The translations under genes were made by a program, and so were the position numbers. Shown in pieces: positions 6,400 to 13,734 of a stretch of DNA of 13,734 nt. Source of the DNA: Odoribacteraceae bacterium (lineage in GTDB: Bacteria; Bacteroidota; Bacteroidia; Bacteroidales; Marinifilaceae). Under the pieces are notes generated by a model. The model was not told the DNA's origin and did not search any database. It saw only the letters and a program-made list of their open reading frames with translations. The stretch spans positions 1 through 13,734 of the forward strand of contig JAITJA010000126.1 of NCBI GenBank assembly GCA_031279175.1, written 5' to 3'. Each line of letters opens with the position of its first letter. Within the stretch, counting starts at the first letter, position 1.

Positions 6400-7055
6400 A
6401 GATCATCCCAGCCGATTTCCGCGATAACCGGCGGGGCGCTCGTCTCGCCGCACGCGAAGCAAGCGTGAAACGCGGAAACAGGACAACATTGAACGTGAAG
6501 CGAGAGACGGACTTCCCTGTCATACAGGAGAATGTCCGTCTTCTCCATTTTCACGCGGAACGTGGAAAGTGGACGCGTCAGCCCCGTGCCGAGGTATTTC
6601 AGGAAACTTTCCTTGATCGCCCAGTAATCCGCGAGCGCGCTCGCCCGCTCTTCCTCGCGCGTGGCGAGCAGCGCGGCGACCTCCCCGGGGTGAAAAAAAC
6701 GGGCCGCGATTTCCAGGCGCACCCTCCCGCGTCGTTCGATATCGATCCCCACTCGACGATCCGAGAAGGCGGCGACAACGTGATCTCCTGAATGCGAGAC
6801 GTTAAAGTGCACGTTTATGCCCGCGATGAAGGGCTTCCCTTTTTCTCCTTTTTGTATTTCATGGTGATCGCCGAGGCCTTGTTCGCGGAGGAATCGCCGT
6901 ACAAGCGCTTCCCCGGCCAGGTGACGTAGAGCGACTTCATGGTTCGCGCGACCGGTCATTTCCAGACGATTACCCGGCAGGGATCGCGCGAGCGTTTCTC
7001 CTGTTCGTTCAATTTTTCCTCCCGAGGGGAGTCGTGTGAATCGTACTTGTAACAT
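6378..7055 (-). CDS. Sfp-type 4'-phosphopantetheinyl transferase
   Basis: This 225-residue enzyme moves the phosphopantetheine arm of CoA onto a serine of acyl- or peptidyl-carrier proteins. Diagnostic motifs are GKPF (73-76), NVSHSGDHVV (85-94), VGIDIE with Mg-binding D105 and E107, FFHPGE (120-125) and WAIKESFLKYLG (145-156), in the right order and spacing for an Sfp-superfamily transferase. Length is typical. It may be the second PPTase beside AcpS or act on a polyketide/fatty-acid carrier protein; no such target is nearby. The gene converges on asd and overlaps it by 22 bp. The start is uncertain: a promoter-like -7 element (7067-7060) sits only 4 bp before the ATG at 7055, which would make the mRNA leaderless. 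Otherwise initiation could occur at Met33, leaving all catalytic motifs intact. Confidence 0.92.
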   Translation of the reverse strand: MLQVRFTRLPSGGKIERTGETLARSLPGNRLEMTGRANHEVALRHLAGEALVRRFLREQGLGDHHEIQKGEKGKPFIAGINVHFNVSHSGDHVVAAFSDRRVGIDIERRGRVRLEIAARFFHPGEVAALLATREEERASALADYWAIKESFLKYLGTGLTRPLSTFRVKMEKTDILLYDREVRLSLHVQCCPVSAFHACFACGETSAPPVIAEIGWDDLYNKEFR

Positions 7056-7059
7056 GCCT

Positions 7060-7067
7060 CAAAAGTA
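7060..7067 (-). promoter_or_regulatory. possible -7 element before the PPTase gene
   Basis: On the minus strand TACTTTTG matches the Bacteroidota -7 consensus TAnnTTTG exactly. No TTTG/TTG element lies at the expected 19-22 bp upstream. Its position only 4 bp before the annotated ATG means that, if real, the transcript starts at or just inside the coding region. A chance match is quite possible. Confidence 0.3.
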
Positions 7068-7107
7068 ACGAGAAATACGCTCTCTCGTTCGCGCGCTTCC
7101 AACGAAT

Positions 7108-7401
7108 ATTTGAACTCAAATAAAAAGTATTTGAACTCAAATAATAAATGTTTGAACTCAAATAAAAAGTATTTGAGTTCAAATAATAAATGTTTGCGTT
7201 CAAATAAAAAGTATTTGAGCTCAAATAAAAAGTATTTGAACTCAAATAATAAATGTTTGAGCTCAAATAAAAAGTATTTGAGTTCAAATAATAAATATTT
7301 GAGCTCAAATAAAAAGTATTTGAGTTCAAATAAAAAATATTTGAGCTCAAATAAAAAGTATTTGAGTTCAAATAAAAAATATTTGAGTTCAAATAATTTG
7401 T
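7108..7401. repeat. tandem array of fourteen 21-bp units with palindromic cores
   Basis: Fourteen consecutive units of exactly 21 bp run from 7108 to 7401 with no insertion or deletion. Each unit is a core TTTGAnnTCAAA (centre AC, GT or GC; one unit has TTTGCGTTCAAA) followed by an A-rich linker, mostly TAAAAAGTA, TAATAAATG/A or TAAAAAATA. A fifteenth, diverged unit (from 7402, TTTGAGCGAAAAG) overlaps the promoter of the next gene. Twenty-one bp is two turns of B-DNA, so every core faces the same side of the helix. Because 21 is a multiple of three and some frames lack stops, the array produces open frames of heptapeptide repeats on both strands; I judge these by-products. The array fills most of the space between the divergent PPTase and hypothetical-protein genes. 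Confidence 0.96.
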
Positions 7402-7427
7402 ATTTGAGCGAAAAGTTTATATCTTCG
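7397..7427 (+). promoter_or_regulatory. predicted promoter of the 7493 gene
   Basis: TTTG (7397-7400, inside the fourteenth repeat unit) is separated by exactly 19 bp from TATCTTCG (7420-7427), which continues with CG. This fits the Bacteroidota TTTG-N19-TAnnTTTG promoter with one mismatch. Transcription would start near 7434, giving a leader of about 60 nt. The -33 element is supplied by the repeat array, so changes at the array's right end could alter the promoter. Confidence 0.6.
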
Positions 7428-7492
7428 CGATCAAATAAACGACGTTTCACGTGGGAACTGGAAACATAGTAGTCATTTAAAATAAACGAGTT

Positions 7493-8200
7493 ATGGCAAC
7501 GCGAGCGGATTGGGTAAAAAACAATCACCTGGAATTCAACCAGCAGATCAAACAAAGCACGACGTATCTACTCGTGCAGGAAAACATGACGAGGATGGGA
7601 TTTAAAACCGGGAGCGAACAAGAAGCATGGGTCAAAAAGATATTCTCGCCGAAAGTTTCAAGCTACCTCTCGGCGTTCAACAACTGGTACGACGAGGCCA
7701 CGCGCACGCGAACCGCGACATACGACTTGTACCAGGAAGAGAAGGAGTTAAAGGTGCTTTACCGGCAACTCTATACCGGTTTCTTGAAGAGTAGCCCGCT
7801 CGTCACGAACGAGGATCTTTTCCGGATGAACATGCCGACGCGTTTCTCGGGGCCCAAGAGCCCGGCGCCCGTGGCCGGTACACATCCCGCGTCAAGAGCC
7901 GACGGCTCCGAGATACGCGTGCTTAGAATCCACTTCGGCAGCGAGATACAGAAGTCCGTGGGCGTGAAAAAAGGGAAGCCCGCGGGGCAACAGGCCGCCA
8001 TGATGTGCTGGGGGGTACGCGACTCGCCCGCGACAAGCATCAAGGATTTGCCGCACGTGAAGCTCGATACCAATTCCCCGTTCGTGCTGACTTTCACGGA
8101 CGATGAACGGGGGAAGGCTTTCTGCTACTCCTTGTGCTGGTCGAACACGCGCGGGGAACAAGGCCCCTTCGGCCCGATCCTGATGGCCATCGTGCCGTGA
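7493..8200 (+). CDS. Bacteroidales-type conserved hypothetical protein with C-terminal beta domain
   Basis: This 235-residue protein has no signal peptide or membrane segment. The N-terminal half (about 1-110) is helical and rich in aromatic residues, with DWVKNNHLEFNQQ (6-18), FNNWYDE (62-68) and YRQLYTGFLKSSPLVTNEDL (90-109). A Pro-rich linker follows (about 113-135). The C-terminal half looks like a fibronectin/Ig-like beta sandwich ending SLCWSNTRGEQGPFGPI (213-229) and IVP. From memory this layout, including LRWENTRGEKGPW near the end, is shared by a family of uncharacterised proteins found in many Bacteroidales genomes. The function is unknown to me. The ATG at 7493 is the first in frame and lies about 60 nt after a good promoter. 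Its promoter is fed by the 21-bp palindrome array, suggesting unusual control or a linked role. No partner gene follows. Confidence 0.88.
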   Translation: MATRADWVKNNHLEFNQQIKQSTTYLLVQENMTRMGFKTGSEQEAWVKKIFSPKVSSYLSAFNNWYDEATRTRTATYDLYQEEKELKVLYRQLYTGFLKSSPLVTNEDLFRMNMPTRFSGPKSPAPVAGTHPASRADGSEIRVLRIHFGSEIQKSVGVKKGKPAGQQAAMMCWGVRDSPATSIKDLPHVKLDTNSPFVLTFTDDERGKAFCYSLCWSNTRGEQGPFGPILMAIVP

Positions 8201-8590
8201 TAACAAGACCAGCGGCGAGAAAATGGAGGGGCGCGGCGGCGCGGTTCATCACCCGGGAGGGGTTGCCTGCCCTCGAGATAACGGGGTTAATCACGAAAAA
8301 TAGTTCACTGGACGGCGGGAAGGGGGTTTCTTGACGCTCGTTTCCAGGTCGTTGCCCGCGGCAAGCGTTTGACGGTAAAAGGGGGGCCGGGGGGAGGAGA
8401 GGAAGGCGAGCCGGACGATGCCCGGACGGTCGTTTCGCCGGACGCGCGACCTCGCTCGAGGGGCAAGCGAGCCGGGAGGGAGGGATGGAGACCGCTCCCT
8501 GCCAGGCTGTTGCATGGCGCGCGCGAGGGCGACGGGGGGCTGGACGAACCTTCCCCCGTCGACGCGGCCCGGGGCCGGTTTTCCCTCGTT
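8201..8590. other. GC-rich intergenic stretch without a convincing gene
   Basis: About 390 bp lie between the convergent ends of the 7493 gene and the outer-membrane channel gene. The sequence is markedly GC-rich, with G-runs (around 8381-8397) and CG-rich patches. Open frames exist on both strands, for example a 74-codon frame on the minus strand at 8291-8515, but they have the Arg/Pro/Ser composition expected of chance frames in GC-rich DNA. I see no RNA gene. A small TTGCC/GGCAA hairpin near 8352 lacks a T-tract, so no intrinsic terminator can be named for either gene. Confidence 0.6.
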
Positions 8591-9784
8591 TTACTGGATA
8601 TTGCTCGCGTCGACGCGGGTGAGCCGCGCGAAAAGATCGTGGTATTCCCTTTCGATTTCCAGTTGTCTTCGCCTCCCCTCGCGGAGGGTCGCCCGCTCGA
8701 CAAAATAGTCGATGACGGAGATCTGTCCGGCGTCAAGTGCCTTGTCGAGAAGCTCTATGCCTCGGAGATCGGGGAGGACGGCGAGGTATTCCCTCCTGGC
8801 CGCGTCGAGGGAGAGCAGGCGGTCGCGGAGCTGTTTCAATGACGCGGTAAGCTCCAGGCGTGCCTCCTCGCTGACGGCGGCGGCAAGGGAGGCCCGCGCT
8901 TGTGCCGATTTCACCTTGTTTTTGTTCTCGAAAAGGGGGATCGAGAGGCCGACGACGATGCCGTTGGAGGAGGGGGAGTCGCCACCGCCGACGCGCTTGT
9001 ATCCGACGTCGAAGCGCGGGAGTGATAGCGCGCGGTTGAGCTTTACCTCTTGCAAGGCGATCTGTTCCTGTCCGGTAAGCTCTCCCACGCGGGGATCGGC
9101 GGCGAGGTAGAGCGCTTGCAGCTGCTCGAGGGAAGGGATGGGCTGCTCCCCGGGGAAGAGTTCCCGTTCGAAGGCGACGGGTAGCCCGCCGTTTAACGCT
9201 TGCAGCCGGTCGCGGGCGACGTCGAGCGCTGATTGATTCGCTCGCGCTTGTTCGCGGGCGTCGAGAGACTCGAGCAGGATTTTATTCAGTTCCAGTTGAT
9301 TCGCGCTTCCCTGTTCGAACTTTTTCTGGTAGGCGTTGGCCAGTCGCCCGGCGTTTTGGAGGCGTTCGTCGAGCAGTTTTTGCAATGCTCCCAGGTAAAT
9401 GATCTCGATGCAAGTCCTTTTTGCCTCGAGTAGCACCTGCTGCCGGTTGGCCTCGTGGCGGTAGGCGGCGGTATTTTGGCGGAGACGCGATAACTCTCCC
9501 CGTTGTCCATAGGCTACCGGGAAGTCGATGGATTGCTTGATGGTTAGCTCGTAACCCGCGTCGCGTTTTTTTGCCCACGATTTCTCGAGGTCGACGGAAG
9601 GATTGGCGAGGTAGTTCCCGGTGCGGGCCTCGGCATGTTCCGCCTGCAATAGTTCCCGGCTGGCGGCGATGGTTTTGTTATTTTGTTCCACGCTTTTTAA
9701 TACCTCCCCGATTTCCTCCTGGGCGCGCGCGCCGGTGGAGATTAACGAGAGCATGGCGAGGACGATGATGCGATAATTTTTCAT
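8591..9784 (-). CDS. TolC-family outer-membrane channel of a metal efflux system
   Basis: This 397-residue protein is the outer-membrane channel of the adjacent RND pump (CusC/CzcC-like). A signal peptide is visible (hydrophobic residues 6-16, cleavage likely after ARA at 21), and the mature protein starts QEEIGEV. The rest shows the long coiled-coil helices and two-fold repeat of TolC proteins: LANPSVDLEKSW near 58-69, LYLAADPRVGEL near 225-236, then LPRFDVGYKRVGGGD and GLSIPLFENKNK in the second half. No lipobox cysteine is present, unlike CusC. It is the last gene of the operon; its ATG lies 3 bp past the stop codon of the pump gene. Length is near the family norm of 400-420. The metal exported cannot be read from this subunit. 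Confidence 0.92.
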   Translation of the reverse strand: MKNYRIIVLAMLSLISTGARAQEEIGEVLKSVEQNNKTIAASRELLQAEHAEARTGNYLANPSVDLEKSWAKKRDAGYELTIKQSIDFPVAYGQRGELSRLRQNTAAYRHEANRQQVLLEAKRTCIEIIYLGALQKLLDERLQNAGRLANAYQKKFEQGSANQLELNKILLESLDAREQARANQSALDVARDRLQALNGGLPVAFERELFPGEQPIPSLEQLQALYLAADPRVGELTGQEQIALQEVKLNRALSLPRFDVGYKRVGGGDSPSSNGIVVGLSIPLFENKNKVKSAQARASLAAAVSEEARLELTASLKQLRDRLLSLDAARREYLAVLPDLRGIELLDKALDAGQISVIDYFVERATLREGRRRQLEIEREYHDLFARLTRVDASNIQ

Positions 9785-9787
9785 GAT

Positions 9788-12700
9788 TTATTCTATTTCC
9801 CGGTTTGTTTTTTTGCTGAAGATCAGGTATGCGACGGGTACGACGTAGCCGTTAAGCAAGGTGGCGCTTAATAGTCCGCCGAGGATGACTTTCGCCATGG
9901 GACTTTGAATTTCGTTCCCGGGGAGGTCACCACGGAGGGCGAGCGGTACGAGGGCGAGCGCCGAGCACAAGGCCGTCATCAGGATGGGGTTGAGGCGGTC
10001 CAGCGAGCCGCGCGCGACGCTTTCCCGGGGGGATAGCCCCTCGTCCTGGAGGTGCCGGTAACGCGCGACGAGTAATATGCCGTTGCGCGTGGCAATCCCG
10101 AAGAGGGAGATGAAGCCGATGATGGCGGGGATGCTGATGATGCCCGAGGTGAAACGGATGCTGGCAATCCCCCCGATGATGGCAAGGGGAAGGTTGAGCA
10201 TGATGATCCACGCGAGGGTGGCGTCCCGGAACTGGTTGTAAAGTAGGAGGAAGACGAGGACGATGGAGACCAGCGAGGCGAGGTACAGGATACGCGAGGC
10301 GGCCCTTTCACTTTCGAATTGCCCGCCGTATTCCACGCGATAGCCCTCCGGGAGGAGTACTTTTTCGTCGATGGCGGCGCGGATGTCCCGGACAACACTC
10401 CCGAGGTCCCTGCCGGCGACGTTGGCTGAGAGCACGATTTTTCGCTGGACATTTTCACGACTGATGGTGTTTGGCCCGGCGGCGGGACGTATTTCGGCGA
10501 CGTGATGCAGGGGGATCTTCCCGTCAGGGGTGTCTATCATGAGTTCCCCGATGGTTTCGATGGAGGCGTGGCTGTCGTCTCCCGCCTTCAGGACGAGGTC
10601 GAAACTTTTTCCTCCTTCATAAACACGCGAGACGACGCGTCCCGAGAGGGCAGTCTGGACGAAGGCAGAGAAGGCAGGGAGGGAAATGCCGTACTTCGCG
10701 AGTAGCTCACGGCGCGGGAATAGTTGCAGCTGGGGGCGCTCGACCTGCTGCTCGAGATTGAGGTCGACGAGGCCCTCGACATCTTCAATGGCCTCTTTCA
10801 TGCGGGTTCCGGTGGCGTGTAGCTTGTCAAGCTCCTCTCCGAAGAGTTTGATGGCGATGTTGGCCCGGGTTCCCGATAACATGGCGTCTATGCGGTGAGA
10901 GATGGGTTGGCCGATCTCGACGTTCATCCCGCTCAAGGCGGCGAGGCGCTGGCGCGCGTCTGCCATGAACGCTTCGCGGGATCTCCCGGAGAGGATGAAC
11001 GGCGCCTCTATCTCGGAGACGTTTACCCCGAGGGCGTGCTCGTCTAACTCGGCGCGTCCTGTTTTCCGGGCGACGGTTTGTATCTCTGGTATTTCGAGGA
11101 GGATCTGCTCGGCGAGCCTTCCCATCTTGTCCGACTCCTCGAGGGATATGCCGGGGAGGGTGGTGCAGTTGATGGTGAGCGATCCCTCGTTGAAAGCAGG
11201 CAGGAAGCTACGCCCCAGGCCGGTCATCAGGACAATCGCCGACGCGAGCAGCAGGCCGGTGATGGAGAGTACCCACCCCTTGTGACGTAGCGCCCCGTCC
11301 AGCGTTTTCTGGTATCCCTTTTTCAGCACGCGTGGTAGGAATGCCTCCCGGTCGGCATGTTTGAGGGCGCGGGGGGACGCGAGCATGTAACTGCACATGA
11401 CCGGCGTGAGGGTGAGCGCGACAACCGTGGAGGCGAAGAGGGCCACGATGAATGCAATGCCCAGCGGGACGAGCATCCGCCCCTCCATCCCGGAAAGGAA
11501 GAAGAGGGGGAGGAAACAAGCCACGATGATGAGCGTGGAGTTGAGGATGGGCATCCGTACCTCCGTTGAAGCATCGAAGACGACGCGTAAAGCGGAGTGC
11601 CGCGCGGCTTCCGGCAAGGAGCGGTTTTCACGTAATCGCTTGTAGACGTTCTCGACGTCGACGATGGCGTCGTCAACGAGCGAGCCTATGGCAATGGCAA
11701 GCCCCCCGAGGCTCATGGTGTTGATGGTTAAGCCCAGGGCATGGAGCACGAGTACCGCCGCGAGTAGGGAAATGGGCATGGCCACGAGGGAAATGACAGT
11801 AGCGCGGCCGTTCATCAGGAAGATGAAGAGGATGACGACCACGAAAAGCGCGCCCTCGAGTAACGCGTCGCGGACGTTGGAGATGGAACTTTCGATGAAC
11901 CGCGCTTGCCGGAAGATGTCGGCGCTGACGCGGAGATCGGCCGGTAGTGTTTGTTGCAGTTCTCCCAGGGCCTCGTCTATTTTTCCTGTCAACTCGATGG
12001 TGTTCGTGTTTGGCTGCTTGGTGACGGTGACGAGTACCGCCGGTTTTGTTTTTTCCGATGCCAGTCCAAGACGCGGCGATCGGTTGCCTACCCGTATGTC
12101 CGCGATGTCGGCCAGGAGGATAGGGGCGTTGTCGACACGCTTGACGACCGCCTTTCCCAGCTCCTCGATGCTTGACGTGGAGAGGAGCCCCTGGACGATG
12201 TATTCGTTCCCGTACTCGTAATGTACTCCCCCGGTGGCATTTTGGTTCATGTTTTCGACCGCCGGCAGTACCTCTTCGAGGGAGACGTCGTGGTATTTCA
12301 TCCGTGCGGGGTCAAGCTGTATCTGGTATTCCTTGATTTCTCCCCCGATCACGGCGACTTGTGCTACCCCACCGGTGGAGAGGAGTCGCGGCCGGATCGT
12401 CCAGTCGGCAATGGTGCGAAGTTCTTGCAGGGAGGTGGTGTCGGCTGTTAACCCGATGATCATGATTTCTCCCAGGATGGAGGACTGGGGGCCTAAAGTG
12501 GGGTCTCCGGCATTCGATGGGAGCGATTCTCTCACGACAGCAAGTTTTTCGCCGACGATCTGCCGGGCGATGTATATGTCTGTACCCCATTCAAATTCTA
12601 CCCAGACAACGGAGAATCCCGTGGTGGACGAGGAGCGTACACGACGCACGCCTGCCGCCCCGTTGACCGCGGCTTCTACCGGGAAGGTGACCACGCGCTC

Positions 12701-12883
12701 GACTTCCTCGGGAGCCATGCCACGCGCTTCTGTCATCACGACTACCGTGGGGGCGTTTAGGTCCGGGAAGACGTCTACTTCCACGCGGAGTGTCGTGTAT
12801 AAGCCCCAGAAGAGTAGCGTCACGGAGGCAACAAGGATGAGTAGGCGGTTGTGAAGCGAGTAATTTATGATTTTGTTTAGCAT
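9788..12883 (-). CDS. heavy-metal-type RND efflux pump (CusA/CzcA family)
   Basis: This 1031-residue inner-membrane transporter drives export of metal ions, or possibly other substrates, using the proton gradient. It has the RND plan: TM1 near residues 11-30, a large periplasmic loop, a helix block at about 340-500, a second periplasmic loop and a final helix block at about 865-1020. The TM4 motif LGGLAIAIGSLVDDAIVDVE (392-411) holds acidic residues D404, D405, D409 and E411 typical of the heavy-metal branch. FPDLNAPTV (39-47) and GQPISHRIDAMLSGTRANI (658-676) are also characteristic. It lies between the adaptor gene (36 bp upstream) and the channel gene (3 bp downstream), so all three form one operon. 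I cannot separate Cu/Ag from Co/Zn/Cd specificity; calling it cusA or czcA would be a guess. Confidence 0.94.
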   Translation of the reverse strand: MLNKIINYSLHNRLLILVASVTLLFWGLYTTLRVEVDVFPDLNAPTVVVMTEARGMAPEEVERVVTFPVEAAVNGAAGVRRVRSSSTTGFSVVWVEFEWGTDIYIARQIVGEKLAVVRESLPSNAGDPTLGPQSSILGEIMIIGLTADTTSLQELRTIADWTIRPRLLSTGGVAQVAVIGGEIKEYQIQLDPARMKYHDVSLEEVLPAVENMNQNATGGVHYEYGNEYIVQGLLSTSSIEELGKAVVKRVDNAPILLADIADIRVGNRSPRLGLASEKTKPAVLVTVTKQPNTNTIELTGKIDEALGELQQTLPADLRVSADIFRQARFIESSISNVRDALLEGALFVVVILFIFLMNGRATVISLVAMPISLLAAVLVLHALGLTINTMSLGGLAIAIGSLVDDAIVDVENVYKRLRENRSLPEAARHSALRVVFDASTEVRMPILNSTLIIVACFLPLFFLSGMEGRMLVPLGIAFIVALFASTVVALTLTPVMCSYMLASPRALKHADREAFLPRVLKKGYQKTLDGALRHKGWVLSITGLLLASAIVLMTGLGRSFLPAFNEGSLTINCTTLPGISLEESDKMGRLAEQILLEIPEIQTVARKTGRAELDEHALGVNVSEIEAPFILSGRSREAFMADARQRLAALSGMNVEIGQPISHRIDAMLSGTRANIAIKLFGEELDKLHATGTRMKEAIEDVEGLVDLNLEQQVERPQLQLFPRRELLAKYGISLPAFSAFVQTALSGRVVSRVYEGGKSFDLVLKAGDDSHASIETIGELMIDTPDGKIPLHHVAEIRPAAGPNTISRENVQRKIVLSANVAGRDLGSVVRDIRAAIDEKVLLPEGYRVEYGGQFESERAASRILYLASLVSIVLVFLLLYNQFRDATLAWIIMLNLPLAIIGGIASIRFTSGIISIPAIIGFISLFGIATRNGILLVARYRHLQDEGLSPRESVARGSLDRLNPILMTALCSALALVPLALRGDLPGNEIQSPMAKVILGGLLSATLLNGYVVPVAYLIFSKKTNREIE

Positions 12884-12919
12884 GTTTGTTCGCTTGAGTG
12901 TTTGTGATAAATGGATTCG

Positions 12920-13734
12920 TTAGTGGGCATGACCGTGGGGGATGGATTGCCCGGTGGCCATCTTTACCTGGTAAGCACCAAGCGTTACCACGCGATCACC
13001 AGGCTGTAGGCCGCGCGTTACTTGTACCTTTTTCCCGTCACCCGCGCCGAGCGCTACTTCTTGCTTGCGGTATTCTTCTTCGTCAACCTGGACGTAGACG
13101 TAGAAGTTTCCCATTTCGTTGGTCAAGGCGGAGAGCGGGACCACGAGGGCGTTTTCTATCGGGGCGGAGATCAAGAATACTTCCGCGAACGCGCCAGGAA
13201 CGATGCCCTCCCGGTTGTCAAATTCAAAGGAAACAGGGATGTAGAAGGAGTTTTCACCGGGGCTTTTCCCACGAGAGAGGATACGGCCGTTTAATTCCGC
13301 GAGGGTGTAGACTCGGTCGTCGTAGGAGGTCTGGAAATGGGCCGTGGTGACCTGAGCGAGTGCCGGGTAGTATTTTTGCGAGACCTCGGCGCGAAGTACT
13401 AATCGCCGGTCTTGAGCAACAGTGGCAAGGGGTTGTCCCGCCGAGACGTATTCTCCCGCCTTGACCCGGATGTTTTTAAGGTATCCTTTTAACGGGGAGG
13501 AGATGCTTATCCCGGTGGCCGTTTGACGACCGGCAATGGCATCAAAAGCAAGCCGGGAGGTTTCGTATTCCAGGCGGGCTTTCTCGTATTCTTGCCTGGA
13601 GATGATGTTGTCTTTTATTAATGCTTCCGCTCGCTCGAAGGCTTGCCGCGCGGCTTCATGGGATGCTTTCGTCCGGGCGTAGTAGTCTCCATCGGCAATG
13701 GCCCGGGTGGAGAGCTGGAAGAGTGGCTCTCCCT
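12920..13734 (-). CDS. RND efflux periplasmic adaptor, 5' part outside the window
   Basis: The minus-strand frame is open from the window edge to TAA 12920-12922, giving the last 271 residues of a membrane-fusion protein (HlyD/CusB family) that links the inner-membrane pump to the outer-membrane channel. The visible part holds a hairpin helix (SRQEYEKARLEYETSR), the second lipoyl half (ISSPLKGYLKNIRVKAGEYV), a beta-barrel and the membrane-proximal domain (LVVPLSALTNEMGNFYVYV, GLQPGDRVVTLGAYQVK). The N-terminus with its signal or lipoprotein anchor is missing only because the window ends. The protein ends IPHGHAH, three histidines in the last five residues, a possible metal-binding tail. It is upstream of and co-directional with the pump gene, with a 36-bp gap. 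Confidence 0.93.
   Translation of the reverse strand, partial: GEPLFQLSTRAIADGDYYARTKASHEAARQAFERAEALIKDNIISRQEYEKARLEYETSRLAFDAIAGRQTATGISISSPLKGYLKNIRVKAGEYVSAGQPLATVAQDRRLVLRAEVSQKYYPALAQVTTAHFQTSYDDRVYTLAELNGRILSRGKSPGENSFYIPVSFEFDNREGIVPGAFAEVFLISAPIENALVVPLSALTNEMGNFYVYVQVDEEEYRKQEVALGAGDGKKVQVTRGLQPGDRVVTLGAYQVKMATGQSIPHGHAH

Noticed and set aside
7009..7555. Long open frames of heptapeptide repeats on both strands through the 21-bp array
   Set aside because: They are a consequence of a stop-free repeat whose length is a multiple of three; they differ by strand and frame, run into neighbouring genes out of frame, and have no plausible start region of their own.
8291..8736. Minus-strand frames of 74 and 143 codons in the GC-rich gap
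   Set aside because: Composition is that of chance frames in GC-rich DNA, and the longer one overlaps the channel gene out of frame.

Overview
The window looks like a chromosomal segment from a member of the Bacteroidales (phylum Bacteroidota). The evidence is a two-subunit 2-oxoacid:ferredoxin oxidoreductase, a 46-bp/30-bp CRISPR array of the kind found with Bacteroidota type II-C systems, a protein of a family I know only from Bacteroidales, starts without Shine-Dalgarno sequences, and promoter-like elements of the TTTG / TAnnTTTG type. Three of these promoters share the variant TA(C/T)(C/T)TTCGCG. Coding regions are fairly GC-rich while intergenic control regions are AT-rich.

Region 1 (1-2386) is an accessory, decaying zone. 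It opens inside a CRISPR array: three identical 46-bp repeats and two complete 30-bp spacers, with the rest off the left edge and no cas gene in view. The array is followed by four gene relics on both strands. One is recognisable as a nucleoside 2-deoxyribosyltransferase-like gene with a frameshift and a nonsense codon; the others are coding-like but unrecognised. A strong intrinsic terminator lies at 730-764. Two eroded copies of the same CRISPR repeat sit 1.4 kb away from the array (1645-1766), in the same orientation. I see no intact protein gene in this region.

Region 2 (2387-7055) is core metabolism. korA (fused gamma-alpha) and korB form a tight leftward operon. asd (aspartate-semialdehyde dehydrogenase) is transcribed divergently from it across a 164-bp region holding a promoter for each side. 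A leftward Sfp-type phosphopantetheinyl transferase gene converges on asd and overlaps its end by 22 bp.

Region 3 (7056-8590) holds the most unusual structure: 14 units of exactly 21 bp, each carrying a TTTGAnnTCAAA inverted-repeat core, with no insertion or deletion from unit to unit. The array runs into the promoter of a 235-residue Bacteroidales-type protein of unknown function. A 390-bp GC-rich stretch with no convincing gene follows.

Region 4 (8591-13734) is a leftward tripartite heavy-metal-type RND efflux operon, transcribed in the order periplasmic adaptor (5' part off the right edge, His-rich C-terminus), inner-membrane RND pump, TolC-family outer-membrane channel.

In terms of novelty, the 21-bp phased palindrome array with its downstream gene, and the detached CRISPR repeats among decayed genes, are the signals most worth following. 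I did not find clear evidence for a complete undescribed system.
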